Positions 1-13,100 of a stretch of DNA of 64,000 bases are shown piece by piece. Source of the DNA: Schistosoma haematobium (lineage: Eukaryota > Platyhelminthes > Trematoda > Strigeidida > Schistosomatidae); assembly GCF_000699445.3 (NCBI RefSeq), contig NC_067196.1, positions 44,111,806 to 44,175,805 on the forward strand. Direction: 5' to 3'. Within the stretch, counting starts at the first letter, position 1. Each line of letters starts with the position of its first letter. The position numbers and the translations under genes are program-made. The notes under the pieces were generated by a model that searched no databases, was not told the origin of the DNA, and worked only from the letters and a program-made list of their open reading frames with translations.

Positions 1-546
1 TCTTCTTCACCATCTCAGTAAAATTATTTTCATTGACGTTACATTAAACTACAAACAATCTAATAACAACACTATTGATTAACATGAAACAATTAAAGGC
101 GGCTAAATGAATACTATACAGCTACCATATTTATGTTTCAATCTACAAAACAGCAAGGAAAATGTGACTTTATCATTAAATTACTATTCACTACCTGATC
201 TAAATAAATGATGTATAGGTTGTTGAATATGATACCATTTTCTTTTTTAAATAAATAAACAAAATAATTATTTATATAATTTTGATTTTTTTAATTTTTA
301 GTTTTTTTGTAACCGTAAGTTGTTTCTATGACATAATTCCATATTATATATTTAAAATGATTCGAAAGAGATTAAAACAGTCACTTAGTAGTAATATCTA
401 GTTTACTTCTAGTCACATTTCACTAAGAAAGATTTAGTTGGTTTATATTGAATTAAATGATTTTGATGGTTTTTATTTGAAACATATTTAGTCTATTACA
501 TACAAGTACTACATTTTTAAGAAAAGAAATACATTCACAATAAAAA
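1..546. other. AT-rich intergenic DNA, no gene seen
   Basis: AT-rich sequence with stops in all frames. I see no coding exon, RNA gene or clear repeat before the SINE that begins near 547. Confidence 0.5.
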
Positions 547-800
547 CACTTTATCAGAAGGGGTTTTGTGGAGATTTTATTAACTTCAATAGTTGAAATC
601 ATAAATCAATCGGAGCTAAACCGCCATGGAAAACCTGTAATCACTGGACAGTCGTTTTGTCCTAGTATGGGACTCATCAACAATGCACATCCATGGCCCC
701 GCCCTCCGCGAGATTAGAACCCAGGATCTATCAGTCTCGAGAGAGAGCGCTTAACCATTAGAACACTGAGCCGGCATCCAACGGTGTTAATTTCTGACTT
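547..800 (-). mobile_element. Sm-alpha-like hammerhead SINE, minus orientation
   Basis: Read on the minus strand this has the layout of the schistosome Sm-alpha SINE. A tRNA-like pol III promoter region (about 710-780, with GGTTAAGCGCT-like A-box surroundings and a B-box-like block) is followed by a hammerhead ribozyme-like block at about 641-690. That block keeps helix II (GTCCCATACTAGGAC), but the core reads TTGATGAG instead of CTGATGAG and AAAAC instead of GAAAC, so the ribozyme is probably inactive. The element is the left arm of an inverted pair with the copy at 806-960 and resembles the copy at 14965-15225. Family assignment rests on remembered Sm-alpha architecture, not on a search. 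Confidence 0.75.
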
Positions 801-805
801 CAACC

Positions 806-960
806 AATCCACGACTGATAGATCCTGAGTTTGAATCTCGCGGGGGCAGGATCGTAGATGTGCACTGCTGAGGTGCCCCATACTAGGACGAAACGGTCGT
901 CCAGTGCTTCCAGGTTTTCCATGGTGGCCTGGCTTCAACTGACTCATGATTTCAACTATT
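806..960 (+). mobile_element. Truncated Sm-alpha-like hammerhead SINE, plus orientation
   Basis: This is the plus-strand counterpart of the element at 547-800. It contains a B-box-like block (TTTGAATCTCGCGG, about 830-843) and a hammerhead-like segment at 862-907. Helix I arms GCACTG/CAGTGC flank a core CTGAGGTG, a helix II region ending in TAGGAC, then GAAAC and a GTC cleavage triplet. The usual A of CTGANGA is T here, so activity is doubtful. The tRNA-like 5' half is mostly absent, which makes the copy 5'-truncated. With its neighbour it forms a long imperfect hairpin. Confidence 0.75.
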
Positions 961-3900
961 GAAAAACAATTTAGTTCATTTTAGAAGAGAATTTACTAAG
1001 TAGTGTTAGATAACGCATAAATAAAAAATATGTAGATAAATTATACGTTTTTAATAATAACTATTTAAAAACTAATCAGAAGTCGGTCTAAATTTAAGAA
1101 ATTAACATAAATACTCCTAACTTCCATTTGTCATAAGGATACAAACACAAATGAACAGTAGAATAAAGACTTATTGGTAATTTGAAGGATATCTGTAAAC
1201 ATAAAATCACCAGCTTAAAATAATTCAAGTAACAAATTAAGCTAATAATTTTCTGTGCTTTCGTGTACTTCTACTGATGTTAAAATGTTATTTATGTTTA
1301 TTCTTTTAAAATATTATACATTGTGGAAATAGTTTTAATTACAAATTAAAATAAACTGAAAAACTGAATAATAAACATGTGTTTGCTATTGGGTAACTTT
1401 GAGGTAGATTTTTGAATGGTCAATCAAGAAACATTGATCTATGGAGTTGAAAATAAGACAGTAACTCGTGAATAACGATTAAATAGTATTATGAAGTAGT
1501 CAAGGTTAAAAGTGTAAACAACTACAGTTCAATTGAATGGCTTATATATACTGTGTTTATCCTAATTTTACTGTTGGATTCTTAGCGGGTTAGTGATCAC
1601 CTATTAGTGAGGAGTCAAAAACCAGAACAAAATAAACGTATTTTTTAATTAAATTTACTGATGAAAGATTTAATTTCGACAAGAGAACAAATTTGGGGTA
1701 TCAAAAGTTACGTTAAATGTGGATAAATACGTTTTTCATGATACATAGCTTTTTTATTAAAGTATTTTTCGTAAACAGTTAGTTTCAATATGGGTGAATG
1801 CATTCATAAACACTAACAAAAGGTTTTTCCTTTAAACTTCCTTAACTTTCAGACACACGTCATTCAAGACTATGGTCTATGGAGGCTATTTTATTTGACA
1901 TTGATTAATATCAAACTTAGCTGAAGAACCAGCTTAAATCAGGAATGACCTAATACTGTTTAAACTTGAGAGTAATATATTTTTGGATTCATGTCATTTA
2001 TACAAATATATGTTTCTTAAAAATTACCGGCCAAAGAAATCGCTTGTCACACCACTTACGTATACACAATCTTTTATCTTAACACTTTTCGTTTCAGACC
2101 ACATTTCTCTTACACACTACTAACCCAAATACCTACTTTAAACATTTTTAACGTTGATTGGATTACCTATTCAATATACAGTGAATCGAAGAACCATGTA
2201 CCTATTTATATTCGATAATTTTGATGTTTGATTATATATTTCTTGAAAAAGTTTGAACCAGATTGCTAGGTGAAACGTGAGATTTACTTCGAATTAATTA
2301 GCAGAGACTTTAGAAATTCATTCTTCCTCTTTAATATATTTGGAATTTGTAGACAGTTTGATTTCGAAGAATACGTCTCAGATTTGAAAACAAAATTCCA
2401 TTGAAATTACGCTCAATAATTATAAATATTTTCTAGCATCTTAAACATCTAAGACTTACTTCTCTTTTACGGGATGCTATTTAAAACAGGACATTGAGTT
2501 CTAAAATGATGGTGTTTGCTAATTTTACGAGTAATCAGTAGTTAATATTATTTTGTAAAGCTAGAATTTCTATGTCTTATCAATAGAATTAACTTAAAAC
2601 ATTCTGAATCAATAATTGCCGTTTGTAGTGGGAATCGGAGTAAAAACCAGTACTTTATAATCTTAAGGACGAAGTCATATTGTTTAATAATGAAAGTTTA
2701 ACACTTGACAGACTGAACAGTATTATTCTCCGATAAAGTCTTGGTGATTAAAGTAACGAACAACTGAAAAATATGAGTACACAAAATATTTAGTATCGGT
2801 AAAAACATTTATAGGATATTTACTTAAGACAATAATAATCATAGTTTCTTTTTAATGAAACATATCTAAAGAATTGCTGTTCAAATAAGTATGTTAAAAT
2901 AGATTGTATTTTAAATTTGGATAATATATGTTTAGAGAGGCCTTGCTTCAATAGTTACTAAGGAAAATTATGTGTATGTTTACACAGTAGGAACTAATCT
3001 TATTCAAAATACTACTAAGAATTTTATTTTGACATAACTTAAATGTCACAATCTCTAAGAGCTGGTTTTACAGCATTACATTTTACTACGCTGAAATTCT
3101 GTAAATATTACTTAGCCCACCTGTTTAACGAAAACGTTCAATAACTAGTGGCTATTATAATTGGTACTTGAGACTTAATGCACTTAAATTGAAGAAAATA
3201 CTCCATTTTGTAGTAACTATTAGAAATTAGTGAAATTTAAATAAAATGATGGATTTATTATTTTATGCATAAATTTCCCCCAAGAATACACGAGAACGAC
3301 GATTCTCACAGCTAGTCAAAAATGTGTGATTGGTATATATCGGAGTTATTCAACAACGATTTAAACGCATTTCACTCTATTCATGAAAGTTTTACTATCA
3401 ATACAAGACAACTATTGTTATATATAACTCATTAAAATTATTTATTATATTACCCCGAAATTCAAAACTGACCAAACGAGTGGCAATTGTGGGTGATAAG
3501 ACATGAATAAATCAGACTCTATGGTGATCTTACAGGAGTATACCAGTAAATGATCATGATACTAAGGAACTTCGGATATATGAACCTACCTGAATTACTC
3601 AACGTGTGCGTAGGCTCTATGTTCATTTCAACCATTTTTTAATTAGAAAACATCTGTACTTTTATATTGTAAAATTGCTTTTTTGATATATTTTGTTAAA
3701 TGATAACGTCAGATTTAGTGTAATGTTTGCATTGTTAGCTTGAATACTAGATTTAAACAACGCCACACATATGTTTACTCCAAAAGATTAAGAAAACTTT
3801 GAAATTTGTTCGTGATAATTTGAAAATATGCAGTAAACTCACTTCATTTTTCAGAGCTATAAAACTGCTCAAATGTGCAAAAATCGTATTTGAAGCCACA

Positions 3901-5780
3901 AGGTGGAGTTCCCTACCACAGCCAAAACATTTGAAGACTTAATGTACAGTATATTAGGGCTACTAAAATTTCAGGTTTAAATAGTAAACTAGAATAATCA
4001 ATCAATCCGAAGAAGGACCTTAGCATGATGAAATACAAACTTATCTTTAAAATCATTAAAACTTGATGTTCACTTTGCTAAATAAAAATATAAAAATGTG
4101 TGCAAACCAAAGGTTTTCAACTAGTTTGTCTACTGTTGGCTTTTCAAGATCCGGCCACGTCTAATATTTAGACGTCATGTCCTTTGCTGGCCTATTTGCT
4201 TGCTACTGAGGTTTGTGTTAACTCTTAAAACTTTGGAGGCCTTACGACTTTCAATATCCATCATTTACTCTTTTCTACTGCTTGTTATTACAGGTTATAT
4301 TTACGCAGGAATGCGGTTTGTTCCATGATACAAAAATCGAAAGATGCACTTACTAGCTAAGGTATTTTGTGTTAAAACCACTAGGTTTATTCTTACTATA
4401 GAATGATTTTTACTGGATTTATCAAATAAACAGAATCACACACATTTCAGATCAGATGAATACGACGTTATGACCCTCGAAATCTGATATATAATTTCGT
4501 TGAAGTAGTAGAAACAAATGCAGTGACTGAAAAGCAAACTACAAACTATGAATTTTATCAGAAAGCAAACATGTCACACAATCCTCTAAACGTAATCGAT
4601 CGTGAATTAGAATTTTTCAATGAAGGATGTCCAATGCTACTAGGCTTAAGTGTTGGAGGTTGAGTTATAAAGCCTAGAGTTGGTCAACTATAGACTGTCT
4701 ACAAAAAATAATAACTTCAATAATCAGATTTGATCATAAATGCAAACCAATTTAGAACATTGTGGTGTAGCTTTAAGGCCTTTAGATAAATGTGATTATT
4801 GACGAAATATTTATCACCACAGCTTTTTATTAATTTTATTTTTCTAACAAAAGGATAGATAAAAAACAATAGGATATAATGTCGAAGCGAGCTATGCTAG
4901 AATCAAATCCACATATAGGTAGGGAGATGATATGATATGAACACTATACGAGCTTTATGTCGATATTCCTTTCCAAATAATTATGTACTGTGACGTTCAG
5001 AAGGATAATGTCATGAACTTTTACATATTTGGTTGTCAATTAGTGTTGCCACCAAGAATTTCAGACAACCAAATAATGATGGAAGAAATTCATATAAAAT
5101 ACTATGCAAAACATTTCATAAACTCAGGTTAATTGGTTTACTTCCTAATTCCTGAATGTCTGCATTATATAGTCTACAGAAAGACTTATAAAACTCGAGT
5201 TAAAAAGTAAATGCTTTCCACACAGTTGAAAAATTATTGCTGAATAGAGAGAATTTTAGGAATGGTAAGTGGAATTTAAAGCAACGTTCATTTTTCACTC
5301 AGAACCTAGTAGTATGCTCTGGGTGGAAATTAAAAAATAACTTATCAACTAATGTCAAAAAGTCATCACATTTAGATGAGTTTATTCTCAAGTAGGTCAA
5401 CCTCGCTTTGCAAGCAAAATGAAGGATAGAATTACATCTAAAAATAAATATATGCCTGGATACTCTACTGAGAGCGTTTTAGAATCACAATATTTTTTGC
5501 AACTTCATGGACAAAATAGCACCCAGTGTGTATCACTTTTGAAATTTGTTATATTTAAGTAATTATTTGTCTTAATTGTTGAGATGACTGAAATAAAATA
5601 ATATAATCTACAAAAAAACACTACCGAGTCAAAATAATTCATAAGACTACTGATTACACATTATTTTCTGCTACTTCGCCCACGAAATAAAACACAAATG
5701 TGAAGTAATAAAAATAAATAGTCACAAGGTCCAATAGAAATAAGACAGGAAAATAAGATTTGTGGTACAACACACTTTTG
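961..5780. other. Long AT-rich intergenic stretch
   Basis: About 4.8 kb of AT-rich DNA. I found no open frame longer than about 60 codons with any recognisable protein, no RNA gene and no clear tandem repeat. Slightly GC-richer patches (for example 4140-4260) may be old repeats but I cannot name them. Confidence 0.5.
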
Positions 5781-6056
5781 GTGAGACTATAATCGATTGA
5801 CAACCTTTGAATGACACCAGAATGACCTTGAGAGTATCCACATAAAATCATTGCCCGAAACCAGTGTGAAGAATTATAATTATGATTAAGAGCTAGTGGT
5901 TAAGGTTGTGAGCCATATTAAGAGTTTTAGTCATGAGCTGACATAAGCTATAATCCCAAAACTCCTTTAAGCAAAACGTGTGAGTGCGTTTTTTGCCAAA
6001 ATCTGAAACTAGTGTTCTTATACGTGGTTGGTTCGTCATTAAATTATGGTCTCGCC
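5781..6056 (+). mobile_element. MITE-like element, copy A
   Basis: The left end GTGAGACTATAAT and the right end, whose reverse complement is GGCGAGACCATAAT, form a terminal inverted repeat (about 20 nt with mismatches). The interior aligns in patches with the reverse complement of 17885-18172, for example a GACCTTG block, a TCCAC block and a GAGCTGACAT versus GAACTGACAT block. No transposase frame is present, so it looks non-autonomous. I could not confirm a target-site duplication. The DNA transposon superfamily is unknown. Confidence 0.6.
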
Positions 6057-6835
6057 ATTCCTTCGCAAAAATACATTGAAACAAAACTTTCAAAAGCAAA
6101 AACGTTAACTGACTAAATAATGCAAACCTAAATTGTTATATCTGAGTATTTGGAATGTCCTATGTCTTCTTATATGAGAACACAGCTGGATATCCATACT
6201 TTTAAACATCACTTACCTCCTATAACGATACCAGCAATGGCGGATGAAGACAAGTTAGCTCCAGAGTTTTCTCTCATGTATTCAGAATAAGCAGAAACAT
6301 ATTCTTTCTTTGGCATAAGCCTAATGATATTATCATCCATCCTGTGACAACTCTAAACTCATATCACGCTCTATTTAGGGCAAAAATAAATCCTTGAGAG
6401 ATTATCCATTTAAACAATACATGTCTTACATGATCTGTCTTTTATCTTTTTGAAATGATGAACCACCTTCAATTTATATTTGATGATGAAACTGAATATA
6501 TTGTGTAGTGAACAAATTCCTCTATTCACTATCTACAGTGTTTGTATTGACGAATTCCCAGTATTTATAAGTGACAAGCATGTAGGTTGCATCGATTCCA
6601 AATATTCTTTGAGATTCGTTTAATTGATCTGTATTTTAGATGTAATAAGTCAAATATGGTCCATTCGGAATTTGACAACGCCTTTACCACTAACAACTTT
6701 ATAATCGAAGTTTGTCAACCTAGACAAATCATAGGTCAAAAGTGAAGATGTTCGTAGTTATGTCTGAAAGACTATCGGTAAGTAGCTAGACGTTTGGTCT
6801 AGACAAGCCAAAGTATGCAAGAGATGCGTAGCCGG

Positions 6836-6905
6836 AGTACCCACTCATGATCAGGTACACATTCATGACTGAGCACCGTCAGCTAGGGTGGGTCCAGTAA
6901 AATCA
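6836..6905 (+). repeat. Short dispersed repeat, shared with 22543-22610
   Basis: The segment shares a patterned match with 22543-22610: CAGCTAG, then GTCCA, then TAAAA and AAT in the same order and spacing. This suggests two diverged copies of one dispersed repeat. Nothing shows its class. Confidence 0.35.
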
Positions 6906-7029
6906 ATGAGAACAGAAACATTGTTTATAGCTTACAGAACTTTCACTTAACGGGCTTCGAGAATCAGTGTATTAAAGATGCATACAGGTGAGAACATATG
7001 TATATTTAACAATAGAAGGGAAAATATTG

Positions 7030-7200
7030 GCAAATTACAGTGATGTATTGTCCTGAGTCCTTAATGATGTATAAAGCTTTCTCTCTGGTGACTTCTGTGA
7101 TGTCTGTTAGACCGCCTCAGCTGGCAGCGAATTCCGCAATTCGGTTACTCTCAAAGGGTAAAAAGAGTGCCCACAGTCCTATCTAACATGTAGTATCTTC
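7030..7200 (-). mobile_element. Possible degraded 3' end of a non-LTR retrotransposon
   Basis: On the minus strand, about 7172 to 7113 translates to CGHSFYPLRVTELRNSLPAE followed by AV and a stop. This resembles the C-terminal motif of LINE reverse-transcriptase proteins (aromatic residues, RV, then W/L-R-N-x-LP-x-x-V). The surrounding DNA (about 7060-7500) is GC-richer than its flanks, as expected of a transposed segment. Frames are broken and no catalytic motif remains. A chance match is possible. Confidence 0.35.
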
Positions 7201-8468
7201 AATTTCTGTGTATTACGTTTAGTGCTATGAAAGTGTGTTCCTCCCTGAAACCTCGCTGTCGAGGTGAAATTATGTTATGGATAATAAGTACCCTTTTTGA
7301 CTATCGTACATCTGGAACTGTGGAACTCTAAGGGTGTCGAGAGAAATGATACTGGCCGACTAGTTGAAACTTCACTGTATCGACTTCCTTCAATATGTAA
7401 TGCGAGCCAGCTCTCAATGTTTTGAAACAGCGCTGGATGATTTGACTGGGGCCCGGTGTGATTTCACTGGCCTTACGAATATTTAAAGTAAAATATTCAT
7501 AATAGTTGTATAAAACGGAATATAAGATGCATCATCAATGCTACCTCTAGGTTCGTTAGGCTTTAGGACTTCTGGGAGGGCCGTTTAAATATACCAAACT
7601 TATCCACAAGCCATCCTGAAAATATATTACAGCCAAAAATCCTTATTTGTATATTTTTTGAGGCACACTCAACATATGAAACACAAATCACGTCTATCAC
7701 ACTAGGTGAGGTCTTATATCTTCTAGGATCTATATATACTCTTGTTTCTGTTTTATAACAAGTATTGTTTAATCGAACTGAAATAAAAGTTTTACTATGA
7801 GAACATACGATAGCTTTTCAAATTTAAGGATGTAACGTATGTAATTTCTTTCTTTAACCACTTTAATTTACGACTTCTTTCTTGCTTTATTTATGTTCGT
7901 AGCTTTATTCAACAGACGTAAGTGCGTCTTATTGTACTTATTGAGTTATCCCAATCTGTGCAAATGTTTTGGGTTTTCTGTAAAGTTGTAAGAAATATGA
8001 TATTTTTTCCCAAAGTTTAGGGAAACCTGAGGGAAAACCTCAACATTTTAAAGGTTGCCCCACATTTTTAGATACTTTTTAGGCTTGAGGAAATTTCGAT
8101 TTTTTTGTGACATTTTCGGAAATTTTCTCCAAAGTTTAATAAGTTACAACAATCACAGTGGGCTCCACACTTTCAAACAAAAAAAACGTATACGACCAAA
8201 CATAAAACTCTACATGACTCAGTTTAGTCCAGATATTCACCCATAAGTCATTTTTAGCCATATGAAAAACGTTCATATATATGGAAGTTTTTCATTTCCT
8301 AAACTAATTTACGAAAAACGTCTCTGTGTAAAAGGGTTTAAATAATAAACATTTCACTGTTTAGTTTCATTTTTCCACCCTTGAAGTAAACGTTTGCGAG
8401 GTAAATGTCCGTTACAGTTGTATTTTACCAACTATCGAGAGAGATCTTAGGTTTATTTACTAGAATCC

Positions 8469-8471
<3 letters not shown>

Positions 8472-8561
<90 letters not shown>
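8472..8561. repeat. Compound (CT)n(AT)n microsatellite
   Basis: About 11 CT units pass directly into about 35 uninterrupted AT units. The run is essentially perfect, which implies a young and probably polymorphic locus. The short open frame crossing it is a by-product of the repeat. Confidence 0.95.
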
Positions 8562-8562
<1 letters not shown>

Positions 8563-10168
8563 TTTAAATGAACATTATCCCATAGTTTTTAGTCGTGGTA
8601 TGATGTAATGCCTAAGAGATTTTTCAATGCGTTTTGTAAGTCTATATGTTCATTTTAAACCATTTTGATGATAAAATTTGTCATTTTTGGCCTATCCTTC
8701 AAAATAAAACGAATTTATGCATGTACACCTGTTAAACTGACGCAAGTTTAAGTAGCTCACCTAACGAGCCAGTCGCCCATGGTTATTGAGCTTCGCGGTA
8801 GCCCACAGTTTTTACCAGCATTTTTGCTTAGTACTCCTTCACTCTTCAGGAAATTAATTATATAATGGTCCCTTAAAAAGCTGCCTATTTCCACTGTAGT
8901 AGTGTTTATGTGAGAAACATGTTTTTGTATTATTAATGATTAGCCAGTTTGATATGATTTTATGCATATATAAATGACTTCTCAAATAGATGAGTGCCTA
9001 ATCACTATTTGGGTCAAGAGTAGCAAAAAGGTTGTGATAATTCTCGGAGCATTAGTACTATTTATTCAGTTTAATGAAATCAGAAATAAGAAAATTGGTG
9101 AACACTGAGAATATCAAAACGATAACAGTGCTTAAATATAAGTTGGTTGCGTTACTTATATGTTTTGGCGGCACAAAGTGTAGTTATTTGACCTTTTGGA
9201 GTAACTTGACTTACTGACTACTCTTTGTCTAGTCACTTATACGACAATCATAAGAATTTCAGTATAATCAATTGACTGCTATGATAAGCCTAGTCAAGTA
9301 ATTCAAGAGGCCAACAAAAATAGAAAAATAAAAATTGAGCCTTTTCTTTAGATATTAATGGGATTGTTAGACAGGTTCGAATTTCACAGAATTGTCCGTA
9401 TCCATTTACAAACTGTCAGATGTTAGAAGGCGTTTTGGTATGTGCTACTAAAGGAATGACAATGCCATAGTCTACTTAGAGGAGATGAGTAATGAAGGAA
9501 ATATTATGTGCTTTGTTTGTTTGATTTTAGAAATCATATGAGGTTGATGAATTGTTTGACTTTTAATATCTAAGGAAGTTGAAGAATCAGAGTTGAACCA
9601 TATTTATGAGGTATTTTTGTTACTTTTGGAGTAAACATTCAGATTTTTTACTGGATTACTTTCAATCCGTGCTCTTTAAGTCACAGGAGTTCTCGATACT
9701 CTCTCAGTATTTGTCAATGTAGGGTTTTGTGTTGGCTGTACACTGATACTAGTAGAATGAACGAATACTTGCGAAAATTTGGAAAATTTTCCCTTAAGTA
9801 GATCACGTATCTTCTATCATGTAGTAGTTAAGATTTTCTGTAACCCCAGAGTTATTTGTTTTATCAGAGCGCCCAGTAACATATACTGTCTAAAAGAATA
9901 AAGGTGATTATGAGATGGAATTTTATGTAGGCAAAAATAATTCCTAGACTGCTCAAAATAAAATAGGGCTGTTTAACTCTTAGTGATTACAAATGGCTGT
10001 TATATAAAACAGAATTAGTATGTATACAAAACAAACTGTTCTATTACTTATCGATTTGGATTTTATTTGTCAAATTATACGTTATTTCTGTTTGATATGC
10101 CCATCCTACCAAAACATCTGGAGTATTCATTTCTTTTAAAACTTAGAACTTGAAATAAACTATAAATC

Positions 10169-13100
10169 ATGAAAAACTCAAACGAAAAAGTAAATTCAGT
10201 TGAAAATACTTTGCGTAATAAGGTTAGTTATTTATTTATTTAATAATTGTAACATGACTGAAAACCTGCTCAATTAGAGTGCTAGAGGTCGTTCTAAAAG
10301 TCGAAGCGGACGTAAATCAGAATCGTCACTTGGAAAATCAGCGGAAAAAAGTGGCAGCAAACATTCTGATGCAGTGGATGGGTCATCATTGGCATCAATC
10401 AGAGAAAGTCACAAACCATTAGATATATTCATTCAAAATGAACTAATGCCTAATTGCACACCGATATTTTTATCAAAATCAACACAACAGATATTTAATA
10501 TTGTAACTGATGAACAAATTACCAAAGAATCACCAATCATTTTATTGAACAAATCTGATCTACTTAAAGATTTACAGTTACGTGCAGCTGTATCAGATTT
10601 CAGTGTACAAAAAGTTGCAATAAAAAATTATCCCGGTTCTGATATTTTATTAATTTACGATGCAGATTTTAAATTTGGTGAAAATTTTGTCATTGTCTTA
10701 TCTGAAGAGACAAAATCTCTTATACTGAATCCAGTTAAACAAGCAGTTGACGGTCAGTCAGAACATGATGGTAATGGTGATGAAAATGATGGAATAAACG
10801 ATGATGAGGATAAGATAGAAGAATACAAAGAGGCCAGTGATTTATGTTTTCTATTCAAATCGAGATCAGAACATGGTTGGATTGAATTAGGTTCAGAAAA
10901 CGAAATTGCCGAAATGAATACTTTTGAAACACGTTCAAAAGTGTATACAATTTTTCAAAGACCACGTAAAGAATTTGGTAGTGTATTACATTTACAAGAT
11001 GAAAGTGCGACAAAGAAAGGTTGTTCTGAACAGATTTTATCACGTGAAGATGAATCATTTAATATACCTATAGTGGAGTTAGATAAATCAGCCACAAATT
11101 GTGAAACCACATGTGATAAAGGTATTAATACAAATTGGAAATATCCAAAAAATGCTTTCACCCATTATGTTCCTAGAATGTTTACATCTGATGAATTAAA
11201 ACATTATTATCATGAAAATAATGATGCTTTTCGTAACATATCGAAATTATACACACTATTTGAACAAAGTTTATTAGAAAATGAAATGTACAATTTTTTA
11301 TCAAATGATTATGAGAATTTACCCATTGGTGATGAAACTTATGATACAAAAAGCGACAATACATTCAAAGAATTTCTATCATTTACTGATTTAAAATTTA
11401 GTAAAAATAAAGCTATTACAATGATTCAATGGCATCCAAATATTAAAGGTATTATTGCAACATCTATTAGTGAACGGACAATTTATGATCAACGTATTGA
11501 TCAAGCATCACGAATTCTTTTACAACCAACACATATTATATTATGGAGTTTTAATGATCCATTAAAGCCTCAATTATTATTACATGCACCAGATGATATT
11601 ATGTGTTTTCAATTTAATCCAACTAGTCCGAATTATATGGCTGGTGGTTGTATCAATGGACAAGTAGTTCTGTGGGATATTGAAAAACATATTGACGATT
11701 TAACTAATGTTAAATTGCGATTGAAACAAAATAATCAAATGCCTTTATTTGTTTTTGATGAGAATGAATTAAATAAAGTATCAACATCACATTATTCTGC
11801 TTTAAGTAATATTGAATCATCACATAGTTCACCAATCATGGATTTGAAATGGATACCGGATCATATAGAAATTAATCGGTTAGGATACTGTTTCGAAAAT
11901 CATGCACAGAAATGTGTTCAATTAATGACATGCGGTTTAAATGGTGAAATATTACTATGGGATATACGACCAGAGAAAACACCATTAGCTATAAACAAAA
12001 CAAGTGATTCAATTAAACCACCAAATAATGTACCACTAACATTTTCGACACTGGATTTGAAATGGAAACCATTATTAAGAATACATTTATATACAAACGA
12101 TCCAGTTAATGACCATGTACCAATTAGGTTTTGTATACGTGTAGGTTGCATTTTATTTTACTTTATTATTATTGTATAGTTTTCCTTAAGTTATACATAT
12201 CTCCAATAAATACCAAGATGTAGTTCTCTTGATTAAGGTGATCAATGGCTAGAGACGTTGTCTGATATGGTTCTTAACAGGTCGCAACAGCACAGATGCA
12301 TTCAACCTTTGTCCCTCCTTAGGTCGTGATATGGGAAAATATTTTATATCTTATTCTGAGAATAAATTCTTTTTTGAACCATATCTTTGAAGTTTAATCT
12401 TCTTTTTGCCATTTCTGATACTGATAATACGTTCACTACTCAAATATTCATCCCAATAATTTCGTCTCGTTGTGCTGATAATAAACATTTCTATTTTTCA
12501 GTATTAAACTTATATATAGACTTGTACGTATCTTTTAAATGTATGTGTTTATCAATATTTAAATACTTTATGTTCTTCATCCCCTTGTTTATTGTTTTAT
12601 GTCAGTTTACATTATCCATTAGAACATTCTAGCTCTAGAATTGATTTCATTTATTTCACGAATAATATACATTTTGATCGAAATGTTTAAGGACCTAATG
12701 TGTTAATTTCTTGTTTGAAGGAAATGCACGGAGATCGCAGATTGCTAACGTCTAACACAAAAGATTCCAGTATCAATATAACTGACAACTCATCTAAATT
12801 ACTCCCACTTCCAAACGCCGACACACATATTTATGCCGGGACTGAAGATGGTGTTATAGTTTATGTTGACTGGATACCACATAAAGATCAAGACACTGGG
12901 AAAATGCAAACACTCAAACCAGAATTTTGTTCCTCACGACATGACGGTCCAATTAGTTACCTTTGTCGTTCACCGTTTGATTCCTCCCTAGTCTTGGCTA
13001 TTGGTGGATGGATATGGACAATGTGGAAGGAAGGAGTTACCAGTGGGCCGATCATAGAATCTGGTCGTGCAAATAAACCATTAACAGGTTAGTGTATCTA

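Larger units (their letters stand above)
6057..10168. other. Intergenic region upstream of DNAI3
   Basis: Apart from the repeat patch at 6836-6905, the LINE-like remnant near 7030-7200 and the microsatellite at 8472-8561, this 4.1 kb is AT-rich non-coding sequence. It must contain the DNAI3 promoter and 5' UTR, but I can point to no specific promoter element. Confidence 0.5.

Noticed and set aside
714..947. 77-codon minus-strand open frame
   Set aside because: It lies entirely inside the inverted SINE pair, and its sequence is SINE tRNA-like and hammerhead DNA read as protein.
8405..8608. Open frame with SLSLS and YIYIYI runs
   Set aside because: The peptide is a translation of the CT/AT microsatellite.
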